Translations under genes and position numbers: made by a program
Notes under the pieces: generated by a model
Told to the model about the DNA's origin: nothing
What the model saw: only the letters and a program-made list of their open reading frames with translations
Database searches by the model: none
Part shown: one piece after another, positions 14,654-23,181 of the stretch
How the letters are laid out: the number at the start of each line of letters is the position of its first letter
Position numbering within the stretch: the first letter of the stretch is position 1
Source of the DNA: CAZVCJ01 sp964625745
GTDB lineage: Bacteria; Chloroflexota; Anaerolineae; VGOG01
Reading direction: 5' to 3'
Assembly (NCBI GenBank): GCA_964625745.1
Contig: CAZVCJ010000008.1
Span: forward strand, 1-51,721
Length of the DNA stretch: 51,721 nucleotides

Positions 14654-15896
14654 CTAGCTTCTGCCTGAATTGCTCGGTCAGAGCGGGCACTACCTGGAAG
14701 AGGTCGCCCACGATGCCGTAATGGGCCACCTGGAAAATGGGGGCCTCAGGGTCTGTGTTGATGGCCACAATGCAACCCGAAGTCTTCATCCCCGCCAGGT
14801 GCTGGATGGCACCAGAGATGCCGCAGGCGATGTAGAGGTCGGGCCGCACGGTGCGCCCCGTCTGGCCCACCTGGTGGGCGTAGGGAATCCAGCCGGCATC
14901 AACGGCGGCGCGTGAGGAGCCCACTGCCCCACGCAAAACCTCCGCCAGCTCGCAAATAGGGGCGAACCCCTCAGCCCCTTCCACCCCTCGGCCGCCAGCC
15001 ACGATGACCTGAGCGTCAGACAGGTTCACCTCGCCCTCCTGGGTGATGAAATCCACCACCTTGCTGGCGATCTCATCCTCACCCATGACGGCCCTCTCGT
15101 GGACGATCTGGCCCCCCTTCCTCCCCCCCAACCCTTCGACGGGGCTCAGGGCAGGCTTTGGGAGGGAAAGAGGGGGGGCGTCCATCTCAGGCATCTCGAA
15201 GACGCGGTGGCGGACGGTGGCCATCTGGGGGCGATGGTGGGGACAGGTGATGGTAGCCATGATGTTGCCCCCGAAGGCCGGACGGGTCTGACGCAGGAGG
15301 CGCGTCTCAGGGTCAATGGCCAGCTCAGTGCAGTCCGCCGTCAGGCCGGTGCACAGCCTGGTGGCCACCGATCCCGCCAGGTCCCGCCCACGGGTGGACG
15401 CCCCCAGGATGAAGACCTCCGGCTTGTACTTCTGAACCAGGTCTATCAGCACAGCGGCGTAGGGATCGGTGCGGTAGACACCCAAGGTGGGATCGTCCAC
15501 CAGAAAGACCCGATTGGCGCCGTAGCAAATGGCCTCCTGGGCGATGCGCTCCACGCCCTGGCCCAACACACAGGCGGTGAGGGTGGTGCCCAGCTCGTCA
15601 GCCAGCTCCCGACCCTTGCCCGCCATCTCCCAGGAGATAGAACAAGCCTGGCCCCGAAACTGCTCCACCCAGAACCAGACTCCTCGATAAGCACTCAGGT
15701 CAACTTCTTCAACTGCCCTCTCCGGCAAGCTGAGGGCCTCGACCGGACATTCGGGCAGGCAAGCGCCGCAGGCCGTGCAGGTCTCATCCACCACGGCGAT
15801 GCCTTCATCGTCCAGGCTCAGCGACCCAAAGGGGCACACTTCCACACAGGCCCCGCAGCCGATACATTCATCACGATTGATTTCCAGGATCGCCAC
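14640..15896 (-). CDS. etfA: Electron-transfer flavoprotein alpha subunit with N-terminal ferredoxin domain (EtfA-1)
   Basis: The 418-aa product starts with a 2x[4Fe-4S] ferredoxin (CIGCGACVEVC, CTACGACLPEC, residues about 11-55), as in EtfA of bifurcating caffeyl-CoA reductase and lactate dehydrogenase systems. The EtfA core follows, with ILGASTRGRDLAGSVA and the C-terminal FAD site VGQTGRTVRPDLYIACG. About residue 247-268 a Pro/Gly-rich insertion (KPALSPVEGLGG) is encoded by a dispersed repeat at about 15120-15170. GTG start behind GAGGGAG. Its partner is EtfB-1 (16577-17395), now separated from it by a RAYT gene. Confidence 0.92.
   Translation of the reverse strand: MAILEINRDECIGCGACVEVCPFGSLSLDDEGIAVVDETCTACGACLPECPVEALSLPERAVEEVDLSAYRGVWFWVEQFRGQACSISWEMAGKGRELADELGTTLTACVLGQGVERIAQEAICYGANRVFLVDDPTLGVYRTDPYAAVLIDLVQKYKPEVFILGASTRGRDLAGSVATRLCTGLTADCTELAIDPETRLLRQTRPAFGGNIMATITCPHHRPQMATVRHRVFEMPEMDAPPLSLPKPALSPVEGLGGRKGGQIVHERAVMGEDEIASKVVDFITQEGEVNLSDAQVIVAGGRGVEGAEGFAPICELAEVLRGAVGSSRAAVDAGWIPYAHQVGQTGRTVRPDLYIACGISGAIQHLAGMKTSGCIVAINTDPEAPIFQVAHYGIVGDLFQVVPALTEQFRQKLEAGG
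15120..15170. repeat. CCTTCGAC...GCTCAGG-type repeat inside etfA-1
   Basis: CCCTTCGACGGGGCTCAGGGCAGG-like sequence flanked by C-rich and G-rich arms is read in frame and adds a Pro/Gly-rich peptide to EtfA-1. Related copies lie at about 17424-17490, 21855-21905, 24330-24362, 27343-27372 and 32966-32988. Confidence 0.75.
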
Positions 15897-15901
15897 TGCT
15901 C

Positions 15902-16597
15902 CCTCTGGTTTCTTTACTCATCAAACAACAGGTGTTCTATGATCTTGGTATCTTGGTCACGATAAGATTCTACAAACTTTTGATAGGCCCGGCGAGACGG
16001 GAATTGTGATAGGACCATGTCCGGGACCGGCAAGGTCCCCTTGCGCAAGCCGATATAATCTTGGTAACTGGAAAAGACCCATTCCTCTGGCCGCGCTACC
16101 AGGCCGGCGCTAACCGGGTTCATATGGATATACCGTGACAAGTGCAATAGATACTCATCCTTGTCCACCCACACAGCCTGAAAGGGACCCTGAAATAGCG
16201 GACCGAAACGCCCTTGTTGCTTGTTGACAGCCTTGGTGTAGGATACGCCAAACGGTTGCATAACTCGAGCGCTCAGGTCATCGGTTTTTAGATAGATCAT
16301 CAAGTGATAGTGGGTAGGCATCAGACAATAGGCCAGGACGTCGATCAGGTCGGGCTGGAAGTAGTGCCTGATGCGCTTGATGAAATAGCCCCAGTTCTCG
16401 TCACAGAAAAAAATGGGCCGACGGTTTGAGCCGCGATTGTATAGATGGTAATAGTGGCCAGCTCGAAATTCGATTTCGCGGTATGGCATGTACGCCTCCA
16501 AGAAACCAGGTTTTTTCTCTGTCTGAGTAAACAGATCGTTCTTCTGGGATCTCCTGGAACGCAAAAGGGTGTCTTGTCAACCAAAAACCTGGTTTCT
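15902..16597. mobile_element. RAYT element flanked by REP half-palindromes
   Basis: A RAYT gene (15914-16489) has upstream of it AGAAACCAGGTTTTTTC (16501-16517) and the inverted AAAAACCTGGTTTCT (16583-16597), separated by about 65 bases, and downstream a short remnant TCTGGTTTCTT (from 15905). These are the two halves of the 34-base palindrome found complete at 5843-5876 and 9163-9196. The element sits between etfA-1 and etfB-1, and the right half supplies the last codons and stop of etfB-1. Confidence 0.8.
15914..16489 (-). CDS. REP-associated tyrosine transposase (RAYT, Y1/HUH family)
   Basis: The 191-aa protein has the RAYT pattern: MPYREIEFRAGHYYHLYNRG at the start, the HUH motif in MPTHYHLMIYL, and the catalytic Tyr in SYTKAVNKQQGRFGPLFQG, then YIHMNPVSAGLV. 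The ATG at 16489 is chosen because the protein start is typical; the upstream frame is only the translated palindrome. These single-strand transposases recognise short palindromes and are credited with spreading REP elements. It appears intact. Confidence 0.88.
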   Translation of the reverse strand: MPYREIEFRAGHYYHLYNRGSNRRPIFFCDENWGYFIKRIRHYFQPDLIDVLAYCLMPTHYHLMIYLKTDDLSARVMQPFGVSYTKAVNKQQGRFGPLFQGPFQAVWVDKDEYLLHLSRYIHMNPVSAGLVARPEEWVFSSYQDYIGLRKGTLPVPDMVLSQFPSRRAYQKFVESYRDQDTKIIEHLLFDE

Positions 16598-17395
16598 GAT
16601 CACTTCCTCTGCCAACAACTTCTCCGCCAGCAGCGCCGCCGCCTCCTGAACGGTATCGGCCTCGATGAACTCAGCCTCCTCCTGGCGAGGCGGAGGGGTA
16701 AAGACGCGCACCACCCTGGTGGGCGAGCCGTCCAGGCCACACCGGGTCGGGTCGGCTCCCCCCAGCACACCAGCACCCCACACCGGGATTTCCATCCCCC
16801 GCGAGCGAATAACCCCCTTGAAATCGGGGTAGCGCGGCTGGTTGACGTCCTTGTTCACCGTGATGACCGCCGGCAGGGTGCTGGCCACCACTTCGCACCC
16901 CTCCTCTACCAACCTCTCGACGGTGATGGTCCCGGTCTCGAAATCAATCTGCCTGATCTTGGAGACATAGGTAAGCTGGGGGATTCCCAGGCGGTTGGCG
17001 ATGCCCGGTCCCACCTGACCGGTATCGCCGTCAATGGCCTGCCGTCCGCAGATGACGAGGTCGTAGTCGCCGATTTGCCTGATGGCTGCGGCCAGGGTGT
17101 AGGCCGTGGCCAGAGTATCGGCACCGGCGAAGGCGCGGTCCGAGAGCAGGATGGCCTCGTCCGCGCCCATGGCTATCGCCTCCCGCAGGGCATCTTCGGC
17201 CTGGGGCGGGCCCATGGAGACCACCGTCACCCGCCCGCCGAACCTCTCCCGCCAGAGAAGCGCTTCCTCAATGGCGTAGGTATCGAAGGGGTTGATGATG
17301 CTGGGTACGCCTTCGCGGATCAAAGTCCCCGTATCAGGGTTGACCTTCACCTCCGTGGTGTCGGGCACCTGTTTGATGCAAACTATGACGTGCAC
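16577..17395 (-). CDS. etfB: Electron-transfer flavoprotein beta subunit (EtfB-1)
   Basis: The 272-aa product has the EtfB start HVIVCIKQVPDTTEVKV, the NAD/AMP-binding region VVSMGPPQAEDALREAIAMG and LLSDRAFAGADTLATAYTLA, and the recognition segment near AVITVNKDVNQPRYPDFKG. Conservation of the ALREAIAMGAD and DRAFAGADTLAT stretches fits the bifurcating Etf class, where EtfB binds NADH and FAD. GTG start behind GGGGGG. The last residues NQVFG and the TGA stop come from the REP palindrome, so the native C-terminus has been replaced or extended. It dimerises with EtfA-1. Confidence 0.92.
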   Translation of the reverse strand: MHVIVCIKQVPDTTEVKVNPDTGTLIREGVPSIINPFDTYAIEEALLWRERFGGRVTVVSMGPPQAEDALREAIAMGADEAILLSDRAFAGADTLATAYTLAAAIRQIGDYDLVICGRQAIDGDTGQVGPGIANRLGIPQLTYVSKIRQIDFETGTITVERLVEEGCEVVASTLPAVITVNKDVNQPRYPDFKGVIRSRGMEIPVWGAGVLGGADPTRCGLDGSPTRVVRVFTPPPRQEEAEFIEADTVQEAAALLAEKLLAEEVIRNQVFG

Positions 17396-17402
17396 TTACC
17401 CC

Positions 17403-17500
17403 CCTTGTCGGGACTACCTAAGCACCCTGAGCCTGTCGAAGGGCGCGACTTTGCAAGACCCGCATCCTTCGACAAGCTCAGGATGCTGGTCATAACACCT
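17403..17500. repeat. CCTGAGC...GTCGAAGG inverted pair
   Basis: CCTGAGCCTGTCGAAGG (about 17424-17440) faces CCTTCGACAAGCTCAGG (about 17466-17482) over a short loop in the gap between hdrA-1 and etfB-1. A hairpin of about 16 pairs can form in the mRNA. Confidence 0.8.
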
Positions 17501-17512
17501 AACGCGAGGAAC

Positions 17513-19234
17513 CTACTCCAACATCACCTCGACCTGGGCCAGAATCTGGTCGTGGGTGAAATGGCTGAGGGTCATCGTGCCGGAGGGACAGGCTGCCGCG
17601 CAGGCCCCGCAGCCTTTGCACAGCACCTTGTTTACGGTCATGATCCCCCGCCTGTCATCGCGGGTCAGCGCTCCATACGTGCACAAGCTCTCGCAGATAC
17701 CGCACCCGGCACAGAGCTCCACCTCGACCACGCCAGTGACTGATTCGACCTTCACCTTGCCCCGCGACAGGGGGATCATGGCCGACGAAGCCGCGGCCTT
17801 GGCCTGAGCGATAGTGTCGGGGATGTCCTTGGGCCCCTGGCAGCAACCCGCCAGGTAGATGCCGTCGTTGACAGTGTCCACCGGCCTCAGCTTGGGATGA
17901 GCCTCAGCAAAGAAGCCGTCGGGCGAACGCGGCAGCTTCAGCAACTCGGCGATTCCCTGAGCATCACGGCGGGGCACAATCCCCGTGGCCAGCACCACCA
18001 GGTCCGCCTCCATCTCCAGTGGCTCGCCCAGCAGGGTGTCCTCGGCCCGCACCACCACCTTGTCACCACGCTTGTAGATCTCCGACACGCTGCCCCGACG
18101 ATACCGCACCCCTTCGCGCCTCACCCGGTCGTAGAACTCCTCAAATCCCTTGCCAAAAGTGCGCACGTCCATGTAGAATATCGTCACGTTGGCCTGGGGC
18201 AGCCTCTCCTTGACCAGGTGAGCCTGCTTGGCGGTGTACATACAGCACACCCGCGAGCAGTACTCGTGGCCCACACTCTGATCCCGCGAACCAACGCACT
18301 GGATGAACACCACGTCTTTTGGTCGGGTGGTCGGGTGGTCGGGTGGTCGGGTGGTCGAGCCTGCTCCATTGTTTCCTAGCTCCATGGATAGGCGCTCGAA
18401 TTCGGGGGCGGTGATGATGTTGGGGTACTCGCCATAACCCAGCTCGGGCTTGAGGCGGGCATCGAAGTGATCGTAGCCGATGGCCACTACAATCGAGCCT
18501 ACATCAAACTCGATGAGCTCCTCCCTGGATCTTTGCCTGACTTCGACCTGGAAGTTGCCGATGTAGCCCTCAATGTCCACCACCTCCGAGGAGGTCAGAA
18601 GCTCGATGTTGGGATGCTCCGCCACTGCGCTCACCCTGGGACCCAGCAGCTCCAGGCAGCTCTCCAGGGTGGGGAAAGTCCGGTTGAGCTGGGCCATCCG
18701 TCCGCCGATGGTCGGCTCCTTCTCCACCAGGTAGACCTTGAAGCCCGCGTTGGCGATGTCCAGAGCGGCTGCGATGCCCGCTATCCCCCCGCCGATGACC
18801 AACGCCGCCGGAGTGACGCCCACCTCCCGCTCCTCCAACGGCTGCAACAGAGCAGCCTTGGCCACTGCGGAGGCCACGATCTGTTTCGCCTTTTCAGTGG
18901 CCCGCGCCCTGTCCTTGTGTACCCAGGAGCACTGCTCCCTGATGTTGGCCATCTCATAACAATAGGGATTGATCCCCGCCTCTTGAACCACCCCCCGAAA
19001 AGTCGGTTCGTGCATCGTGGGAGAGCAAGAAGCCACCACCACGTGCGTCAACCCATGCTCCCTGATGTCAGTCTTGATGAGATCCTGCCCAGGATCGGAA
19101 CACATGTAGGTGTAATGCCTGGCCGCCACCACGTTGGGCAGCGTCTCGGCGAAGGCAGCCACCGCTTCTACATCCACTGTGGCCGCGATATTGATCCCGC
19201 AATGGCATACGTACACCCCAACTCGTGATTTCAT
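17513..19234 (-). CDS. HdrA-like flavoprotein lacking the internal ferredoxin insertion (HdrA-1)
   Basis: The 573-aa protein has the HdrA N-terminal domain (VGVYVCHCGINIA), the FAD motif ALVIGGGIAGIAAALDIA (about residue 144), FIQCVGSRDQSVGHEYCS and a C-terminal 2x[4Fe-4S] ferredoxin (CAGCGICESLC, CKGCGACAAAC). In normal HdrA a DCxxC pair and a two-cluster ferredoxin insertion follow the FAD motif; here that place reads TLESCLELLGPRV and runs directly to FDVGSIVVAIGYD, so both are gone. It lies between two Etf pairs, so it may take electrons from EtfAB and not from a hydrogenase or NuoEF arm. A microsatellite at 18325-18362 encodes the loop TTRPPDHPTTRP. No clear ribosome site is visible. Confidence 0.88.
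   Translation of the reverse strand: MKSRVGVYVCHCGINIAATVDVEAVAAFAETLPNVVAARHYTYMCSDPGQDLIKTDIREHGLTHVVVASCSPTMHEPTFRGVVQEAGINPYCYEMANIREQCSWVHKDRARATEKAKQIVASAVAKAALLQPLEEREVGVTPAALVIGGGIAGIAAALDIANAGFKVYLVEKEPTIGGRMAQLNRTFPTLESCLELLGPRVSAVAEHPNIELLTSSEVVDIEGYIGNFQVEVRQRSREELIEFDVGSIVVAIGYDHFDARLKPELGYGEYPNIITAPEFERLSMELGNNGAGSTTRPPDHPTTRPKDVVFIQCVGSRDQSVGHEYCSRVCCMYTAKQAHLVKERLPQANVTIFYMDVRTFGKGFEEFYDRVRREGVRYRRGSVSEIYKRGDKVVVRAEDTLLGEPLEMEADLVVLATGIVPRRDAQGIAELLKLPRSPDGFFAEAHPKLRPVDTVNDGIYLAGCCQGPKDIPDTIAQAKAAASSAMIPLSRGKVKVESVTGVVEVELCAGCGICESLCTYGALTRDDRRGIMTVNKVLCKGCGACAAACPSGTMTLSHFTHDQILAQVEVMLE
18325..18362. repeat. GGGTGGTC microsatellite inside hdrA-1
   Basis: GGTCGGGTGGTCGGGTGG-type units of 8-9 bases are repeated about four times and read in frame as Pro/Arg/Thr-rich residues just before the conserved KDVVFIQCVGSRD segment. 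Confidence 0.85.
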
Positions 19235-19258
19235 CGTCTAATTTCTAGTTTCTAACTT

Positions 19259-20230
19259 CTAACTTCCACCCAGTTGTGCTGTCAACGCCGGCACCACCTT
19301 GAACAGATCATCCACGATGCCGTAGTGGGCCACCTTGAAGATGGGTGCGTCGGGGTCTTTGTTGATGGCCACGATGGTGCTCGAGGCCTTCATGCCGACC
19401 ACGTGCTGGGAGGCCCCGCTGACGCCCACCGCCAGATAGAGCTTGGGCTTCACCGTCTTGCCCGATTGGCCCACCTGGCGATCGGGCGGCAGCCAGCCGG
19501 CGTCCACCACGGGGCGGGAACCAGCCAGCACCCCACCCATCGCTTTGGCCAGCTTCTCGACCAGGGGCAGGTTGTCCACTTCTTTGATGCCCCGCCCCAC
19601 GGCCACTACCACGTCGGCCTGGGTGATGTCCACGTCACCCACGGCGGCTTCCACGTATTCGATGAACCTGCGGTACGCGATCTCCTCGGTCAACGGCGAG
19701 CCCACGGTGATGACCTCGCCGCCCAGGGGCTCGCCTTCCTCAAAGGGGAAGGCAGCCTGCCGCGCAGTAACCAGATAAGTGTTGGCCTGCTTAAAGGCGA
19801 CCCTGGCGCTCACCTTGCCTCCGTACATCTCCCGCACTGCCAACAGTTGCCCGTCCTCGAACTCCAACCCCACGCAATCGGTGACCAGGGGCAAGCCCAG
19901 TTGGGTCGCCAGGCTGGGGGCCAGGTCCATGCCCTGGGCACTCTGCCCGATCAATACCAGGCCCGGCTCGCGCTCGGTGATCAACTGAGCCAGCACCTGC
20001 TGATAGACTGCGGAGTTAAAGTGCTCCAGCCGCTCGTCTTCGACCACTACAACCTGGTTGGCGTGCCTGGCCAGTTCGGTGGCAAAATCGTCTACGTTGT
20101 GGCCCAACAGCACAGCCGCGAGAGGGGCGTCCATGGCTACCGCCAATTCCTGTCCCTTGCCCAGCATCTCGAAGGTGACATCCCTCAGCTCGCCCTGCCT
20201 GTGCTCTGCTAGAACGAATATCTCGCCCAT
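19259..20230 (-). CDS. etfA: Electron-transfer flavoprotein alpha subunit (EtfA-2)
   Basis: The 323-aa product is a standard-length EtfA without ferredoxin domain: IFVLAEHRQGELRDVT, LIGQSAQGMDLAPSLATQLG, and the FAD site VGQSGKTVKPKLYLAVGVSG ending in VAHYGIVDDLFKVVP. Its ATG overlaps the stop of etfB-2 (ATGA). With EtfB-2 it forms a second Etf, distinct from Etf-1, next to the HdrA-1 gene. Confidence 0.93.
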   Translation of the reverse strand: MGEIFVLAEHRQGELRDVTFEMLGKGQELAVAMDAPLAAVLLGHNVDDFATELARHANQVVVVEDERLEHFNSAVYQQVLAQLITEREPGLVLIGQSAQGMDLAPSLATQLGLPLVTDCVGLEFEDGQLLAVREMYGGKVSARVAFKQANTYLVTARQAAFPFEEGEPLGGEVITVGSPLTEEIAYRRFIEYVEAAVGDVDITQADVVVAVGRGIKEVDNLPLVEKLAKAMGGVLAGSRPVVDAGWLPPDRQVGQSGKTVKPKLYLAVGVSGASQHVVGMKASSTIVAINKDPDAPIFKVAHYGIVDDLFKVVPALTAQLGGS

Positions 20231-21024
20231 CAGATCACCCCCTCGTTCTTGAAAATCGTGACCAGCTCACCGGATACCTCCTCAGGAGAGCCCTCCAGGA
20301 TCGTGGCCTGGGCCGTCACCACGGGGATGAACAGCTTGACCAGACTTGTCCTGGACCCGGCCTCACCAACTGCCTCCTCCGCCAGTTCGAGGTCGTCCAG
20401 GTTCAGCACCTCGATCTGCTTCTTCATGGCCTTCCTGATGCCAAAGATAGAGGCATAACGCGGCTCGTTGATGCCCGTCTGGATGGTCAGCAGGGCCGGC
20501 AGCTCGATCTCCAGCACCTCGTGCAGGCCGCCCTCCAGCTCGCGGTGCACCGTCATCCTGTCTTCGTCTTCTTCTGTCTCGGTGCTCACCACCAGCGCGG
20601 CGTGGGGAATACCCAGCACCTCAGCCAGGGTGACACCCACCTGAGCAGACCCGTCATCGTCGGCCTGAACGCCGGTCAGCACCAGGTCGTAGTCCATGTC
20701 CTTGATGGCCTCGGCCAGGATGCGAGCGGTGGCGTAGCCATCGGAGCCCTCGAAGCGCTCATCGGTCAGCCGCACCGCCTGGTCCGCACCCTTGGCCAGG
20801 CACATGCGCAGCGTCTCGTCAGCCTCCGGTGGCCCGACGGTCAGCACCGTGATCGCGCCATCGAACTCCTCTTTGAGAAGCAGGGCCTCTTCGATGGCGT
20901 AGTTGTCCGCCTCGTTTATGTCGAATACCAGCCCCTCCTTCTTGATGCCCCTTCCGTCGTCGCGGATGGCGATCTCCGCCTCCGTCGTGTCGGGCACGTG
21001 CTTCACACAAACAACTATGTCCAT
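20230..21024 (-). CDS. etfB: Electron-transfer flavoprotein beta subunit (EtfB-2)
   Basis: The 264-aa protein shows DIVVCVKHVPDTTEAEI, TVLTVGPPEADETLRMCLAKG, LTDERFEGSDGYATARILAEA and LLTIQTGINEPRYASI. The motif pattern differs from EtfB-1 (LRMCLAKG against LREAIAMG), so the two Etfs probably have different cofactor or partner preferences. It has an unusually acidic stretch (TETEEDED) near residue 155. Confidence 0.93.
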   Translation of the reverse strand: MDIVVCVKHVPDTTEAEIAIRDDGRGIKKEGLVFDINEADNYAIEEALLLKEEFDGAITVLTVGPPEADETLRMCLAKGADQAVRLTDERFEGSDGYATARILAEAIKDMDYDLVLTGVQADDDGSAQVGVTLAEVLGIPHAALVVSTETEEDEDRMTVHRELEGGLHEVLEIELPALLTIQTGINEPRYASIFGIRKAMKKQIEVLNLDDLELAEEAVGEAGSRTSLVKLFIPVVTAQATILEGSPEEVSGELVTIFKNEGVI

Positions 21025-21061
21025 GTTTTTCCCTCCCTAATTGATGATTGGAGTGAGCAGC

Positions 21062-21120
21062 TTGGGGTTTCGGGTTCAGAGTTTCGAGTTGAATGAACCC
21101 GAAACCCGAAACTCGAAACT
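21062..21120. repeat. GTTTCGGGTTCA/TGAACCCGAAAC inverted repeat
   Basis: A perfect 12-base stem GTTTCGGGTTCA against TGAACCCGAAAC plus an adjoining AGTTTCGAGTT/AACTCGAAACT stem fill the space between etfB-2 and the HdrD-like gene, of the same family as 11402-11568 and 27378-27430. Confidence 0.8.
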
Positions 21121-22310
21121 CATGTACTGATCGCCTGAGCCACCAACTCTACGATGTCCAGTACCTCGATTGAACCCTCAGCCCCCGTGGTTTTGACGGC
21201 GTCTTCCAGGGTCAGCATGCAAAAGGGGCAGGCGGTGGCGATGACCTCGGCGCCAAGGGCGAGGGCGTCTTTGACGCGGGTTTCCGCCAGCCGCTCTCCG
21301 CCACTGCTGGCCTCCACCCACATCCTCCCCCCGCCGCCTTCGCAGCACAGGCTCCGCTCCCTCGACCGATCGAATTCCACGAATTTCAGGCCAGGGATGC
21401 TCTGTAGGATCGCCCGCGGCTCATCGTAGATCTGGTTCTGCTTCCCCAGGTAGCACGGGTCATGGTAGGTGACCACTTTGTTCACCTCCTCGGAGAAAAC
21501 AAGCTTCCCGCGTTCGATCAAATCGGCCAGGAACTGGGTGTAGTGCTGAACCTCGAAATCCAGCCCCTCGTACTCGTTCTTGAAAGTATTGTAGCAGTGG
21601 GGAGAGGTAGTCACCATCCGTTTCACGCCGTGCTGCTTGAAGATCTCCAGACTGTCCTCCACCAGGAACTCGAACAGCCCTTCCTCCCCCAGCCTGCGCA
21701 TCTCGCTCCCACAGCAAATCTCCTCGTTCCCCAGTATCCCAAAGTCCACCTCGGCCTTCTCGAACACCTTGACCATCGCCCGCGCCACCGCCTGAACCCG
21801 GTCGTCGTAAGACGGGGTGCAGCCCACAAAATAGAGTATCTCCGCCTGCGCCCCCCCTCGGTCCCCCCCAACCCTTCGACCTTGCTCAGGACAGGCTTTG
21901 GGGGGGAAGCCACCTTCAGCCAGATTCTTCACGTTCAAACCCTGCGCCCAGTCCGACCGTTTGTTCTTGCCCCGCCCCCAGGGGTTGCCGAACTTGAAAG
22001 TGCTCTCCAGAGCGTCGCGCACGGTGGGCTTGATGCGCCCCCCCTCGGTCAACACGCGGCGCATGCCGACCAGGATCATAGCGGGGTCCAGCCCCTTGGG
22101 ACAGCGCAACGTGCACGTCGAGCAGGTGGTGCAGTCCCATATCTCAGGCATCTGTTTTATGTCCAGCTTGTCACGGACCAGAAATTCGTAGATGATGCGT
22201 CTGATGTTGAGAGGTGAACTTAACGAAAGTGGACACCCCCCTGTGCATCGCCCGCACTGAATGCATCCCAGCAGATCATATTGTTCTACAAACTTTCGTG
22301 TTCTCAGCAT
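21120..22310 (-). CDS. HdrD/GlpC-like iron-sulfur oxidoreductase (HdrC-HdrB fusion type)
   Basis: The 396-aa protein joins an N-terminal 2x[4Fe-4S] domain (CIQCGRCTGGCP, CTTCSTCTLRCP) to two CCG domains: FVGCTPSYD with EEICCGSEMRR, and HDPCYLGK with SLCCEGGGGRMW and ACPFC. CCG domains bind the non-cubane clusters that reduce disulfides or similar substrates. A repeat-encoded insert (PPKACPEQGRRVGGDRGG) at about residue 138-156 separates the two parts. It is followed by Etf-2, suggesting that Etf-2 exchanges electrons with this protein, as in EtfAB-linked HdrD-like dehydrogenase partners. Confidence 0.9.
   Translation of the reverse strand: MLRTRKFVEQYDLLGCIQCGRCTGGCPLSLSSPLNIRRIIYEFLVRDKLDIKQMPEIWDCTTCSTCTLRCPKGLDPAMILVGMRRVLTEGGRIKPTVRDALESTFKFGNPWGRGKNKRSDWAQGLNVKNLAEGGFPPKACPEQGRRVGGDRGGAQAEILYFVGCTPSYDDRVQAVARAMVKVFEKAEVDFGILGNEEICCGSEMRRLGEEGLFEFLVEDSLEIFKQHGVKRMVTTSPHCYNTFKNEYEGLDFEVQHYTQFLADLIERGKLVFSEEVNKVVTYHDPCYLGKQNQIYDEPRAILQSIPGLKFVEFDRSRERSLCCEGGGGRMWVEASSGGERLAETRVKDALALGAEVIATACPFCMLTLEDAVKTTGAEGSIEVLDIVELVAQAIST
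21855..21905. repeat. CCTTCGAC...GCTCAGG-type repeat inside the HdrD-like gene
   Basis: CCCTTCGACCTTGCTCAGGACAGG-like sequence between C-rich and G-rich arms, read in frame at the junction of the ferredoxin and CCG parts. Confidence 0.75.
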
Positions 22311-22322
22311 AGCTTTCGCCTT

Positions 22323-23168
22323 CTAAGCCAGCCCCACCGAACGAAGCAGGGGGCGCGGATCTATGGCATGTCGCTTGAGCCAGTTATCGGCGTCCGGCAG
22401 GCCGAGGGCCAGGCCCAACAACTCGGTGAAATAGAAGACCGGCATCTGGTGACCCTTCTGACGGGTGTCCAGATTGATCTGGCACATCCCGCAGGCTGAA
22501 ACGATGCTATCCGCCCCCGCCTCCTCAGCCGCTTGCACCAGCTTGTTCACCAGCGTCACCACCACGTCGCTGCGGTTGAGGGTCAGGCTGGCTCCGCAGC
22601 AGTCCACGATGTATGACCAGGAAACGGGTTCCGCTCCCATCAACTCCAGCAAGCGATCCATGAGCACCGGATGCTCAGGATCGTCCCAGCCCGTCAGCTC
22701 CGGCGGGCGGACGAGCACGCATCCGTAATAGCTGACCGGCTTCAGCCCCGCCAGGGGTTTCTTGACCTGGGCGGCGATGTCTTCCCAATCGAGGTCACGG
22801 CCAATGATCTCCAGCAGATGGCGGGGCCGCGCCTGGCCCGTGTACTCAAAATCTAGCAGACTCTCCATCTCTGCTCGCCAGGTCTCGTCCTCCTGGAATC
22901 GCTGATCGGCGATCAGACAGCGTTGGTAGCAGGCTGGGCAAGGGATGGCCATGTCCAGGCCAGCGGCCTGGGCGATGGCCACGTTGCGCCCTGGCAGAGA
23001 GGTGGCCAGTTCGTGGCTCAGGGCGTGGCCCGAAGTTGCCCCGCAGCAGTTCCAATCCTGCAGTTCGATGAGTTCTATGCCCAGCGCCTCGCACACCGCC
23101 TCGCTGGAGAGGCCGTATTCGACAGCCGTAGTGCTCGCCGTACAGCCGGGATAGTATGAGTACTTCAA
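22323..23168 (-). CDS. hdrB: HdrB-type CCG-domain subunit
   Basis: The 281-aa protein shows all HdrB landmarks: YYPGCTASTTA at the start, DWNCCGATSGHAL, PCPACYQRC, then the second domain with YYGCVLVRPPE, DCCGASLTLNR and SACGMCQINLD. In heterodisulfide reductases these cysteines hold two non-cubane [4Fe-4S] clusters that reduce CoM-S-S-CoB; in bacteria the substrate is unknown. It forms the catalytic unit with HdrC (23221-23844) and an HdrA. Confidence 0.92.
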   Translation of the reverse strand: MKYSYYPGCTASTTAVEYGLSSEAVCEALGIELIELQDWNCCGATSGHALSHELATSLPGRNVAIAQAAGLDMAIPCPACYQRCLIADQRFQEDETWRAEMESLLDFEYTGQARPRHLLEIIGRDLDWEDIAAQVKKPLAGLKPVSYYGCVLVRPPELTGWDDPEHPVLMDRLLELMGAEPVSWSYIVDCCGASLTLNRSDVVVTLVNKLVQAAEEAGADSIVSACGMCQINLDTRQKGHQMPVFYFTELLGLALGLPDADNWLKRHAIDPRPLLRSVGLA

Positions 23169-23181
23169 CGCAGCCTCCTTA

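Noticed and set aside
18325..18362. Possible CRISPR-like repeat
   Set aside because: The units are 8-9 bases, without spacers, and are read in frame inside hdrA-1. It is a microsatellite.
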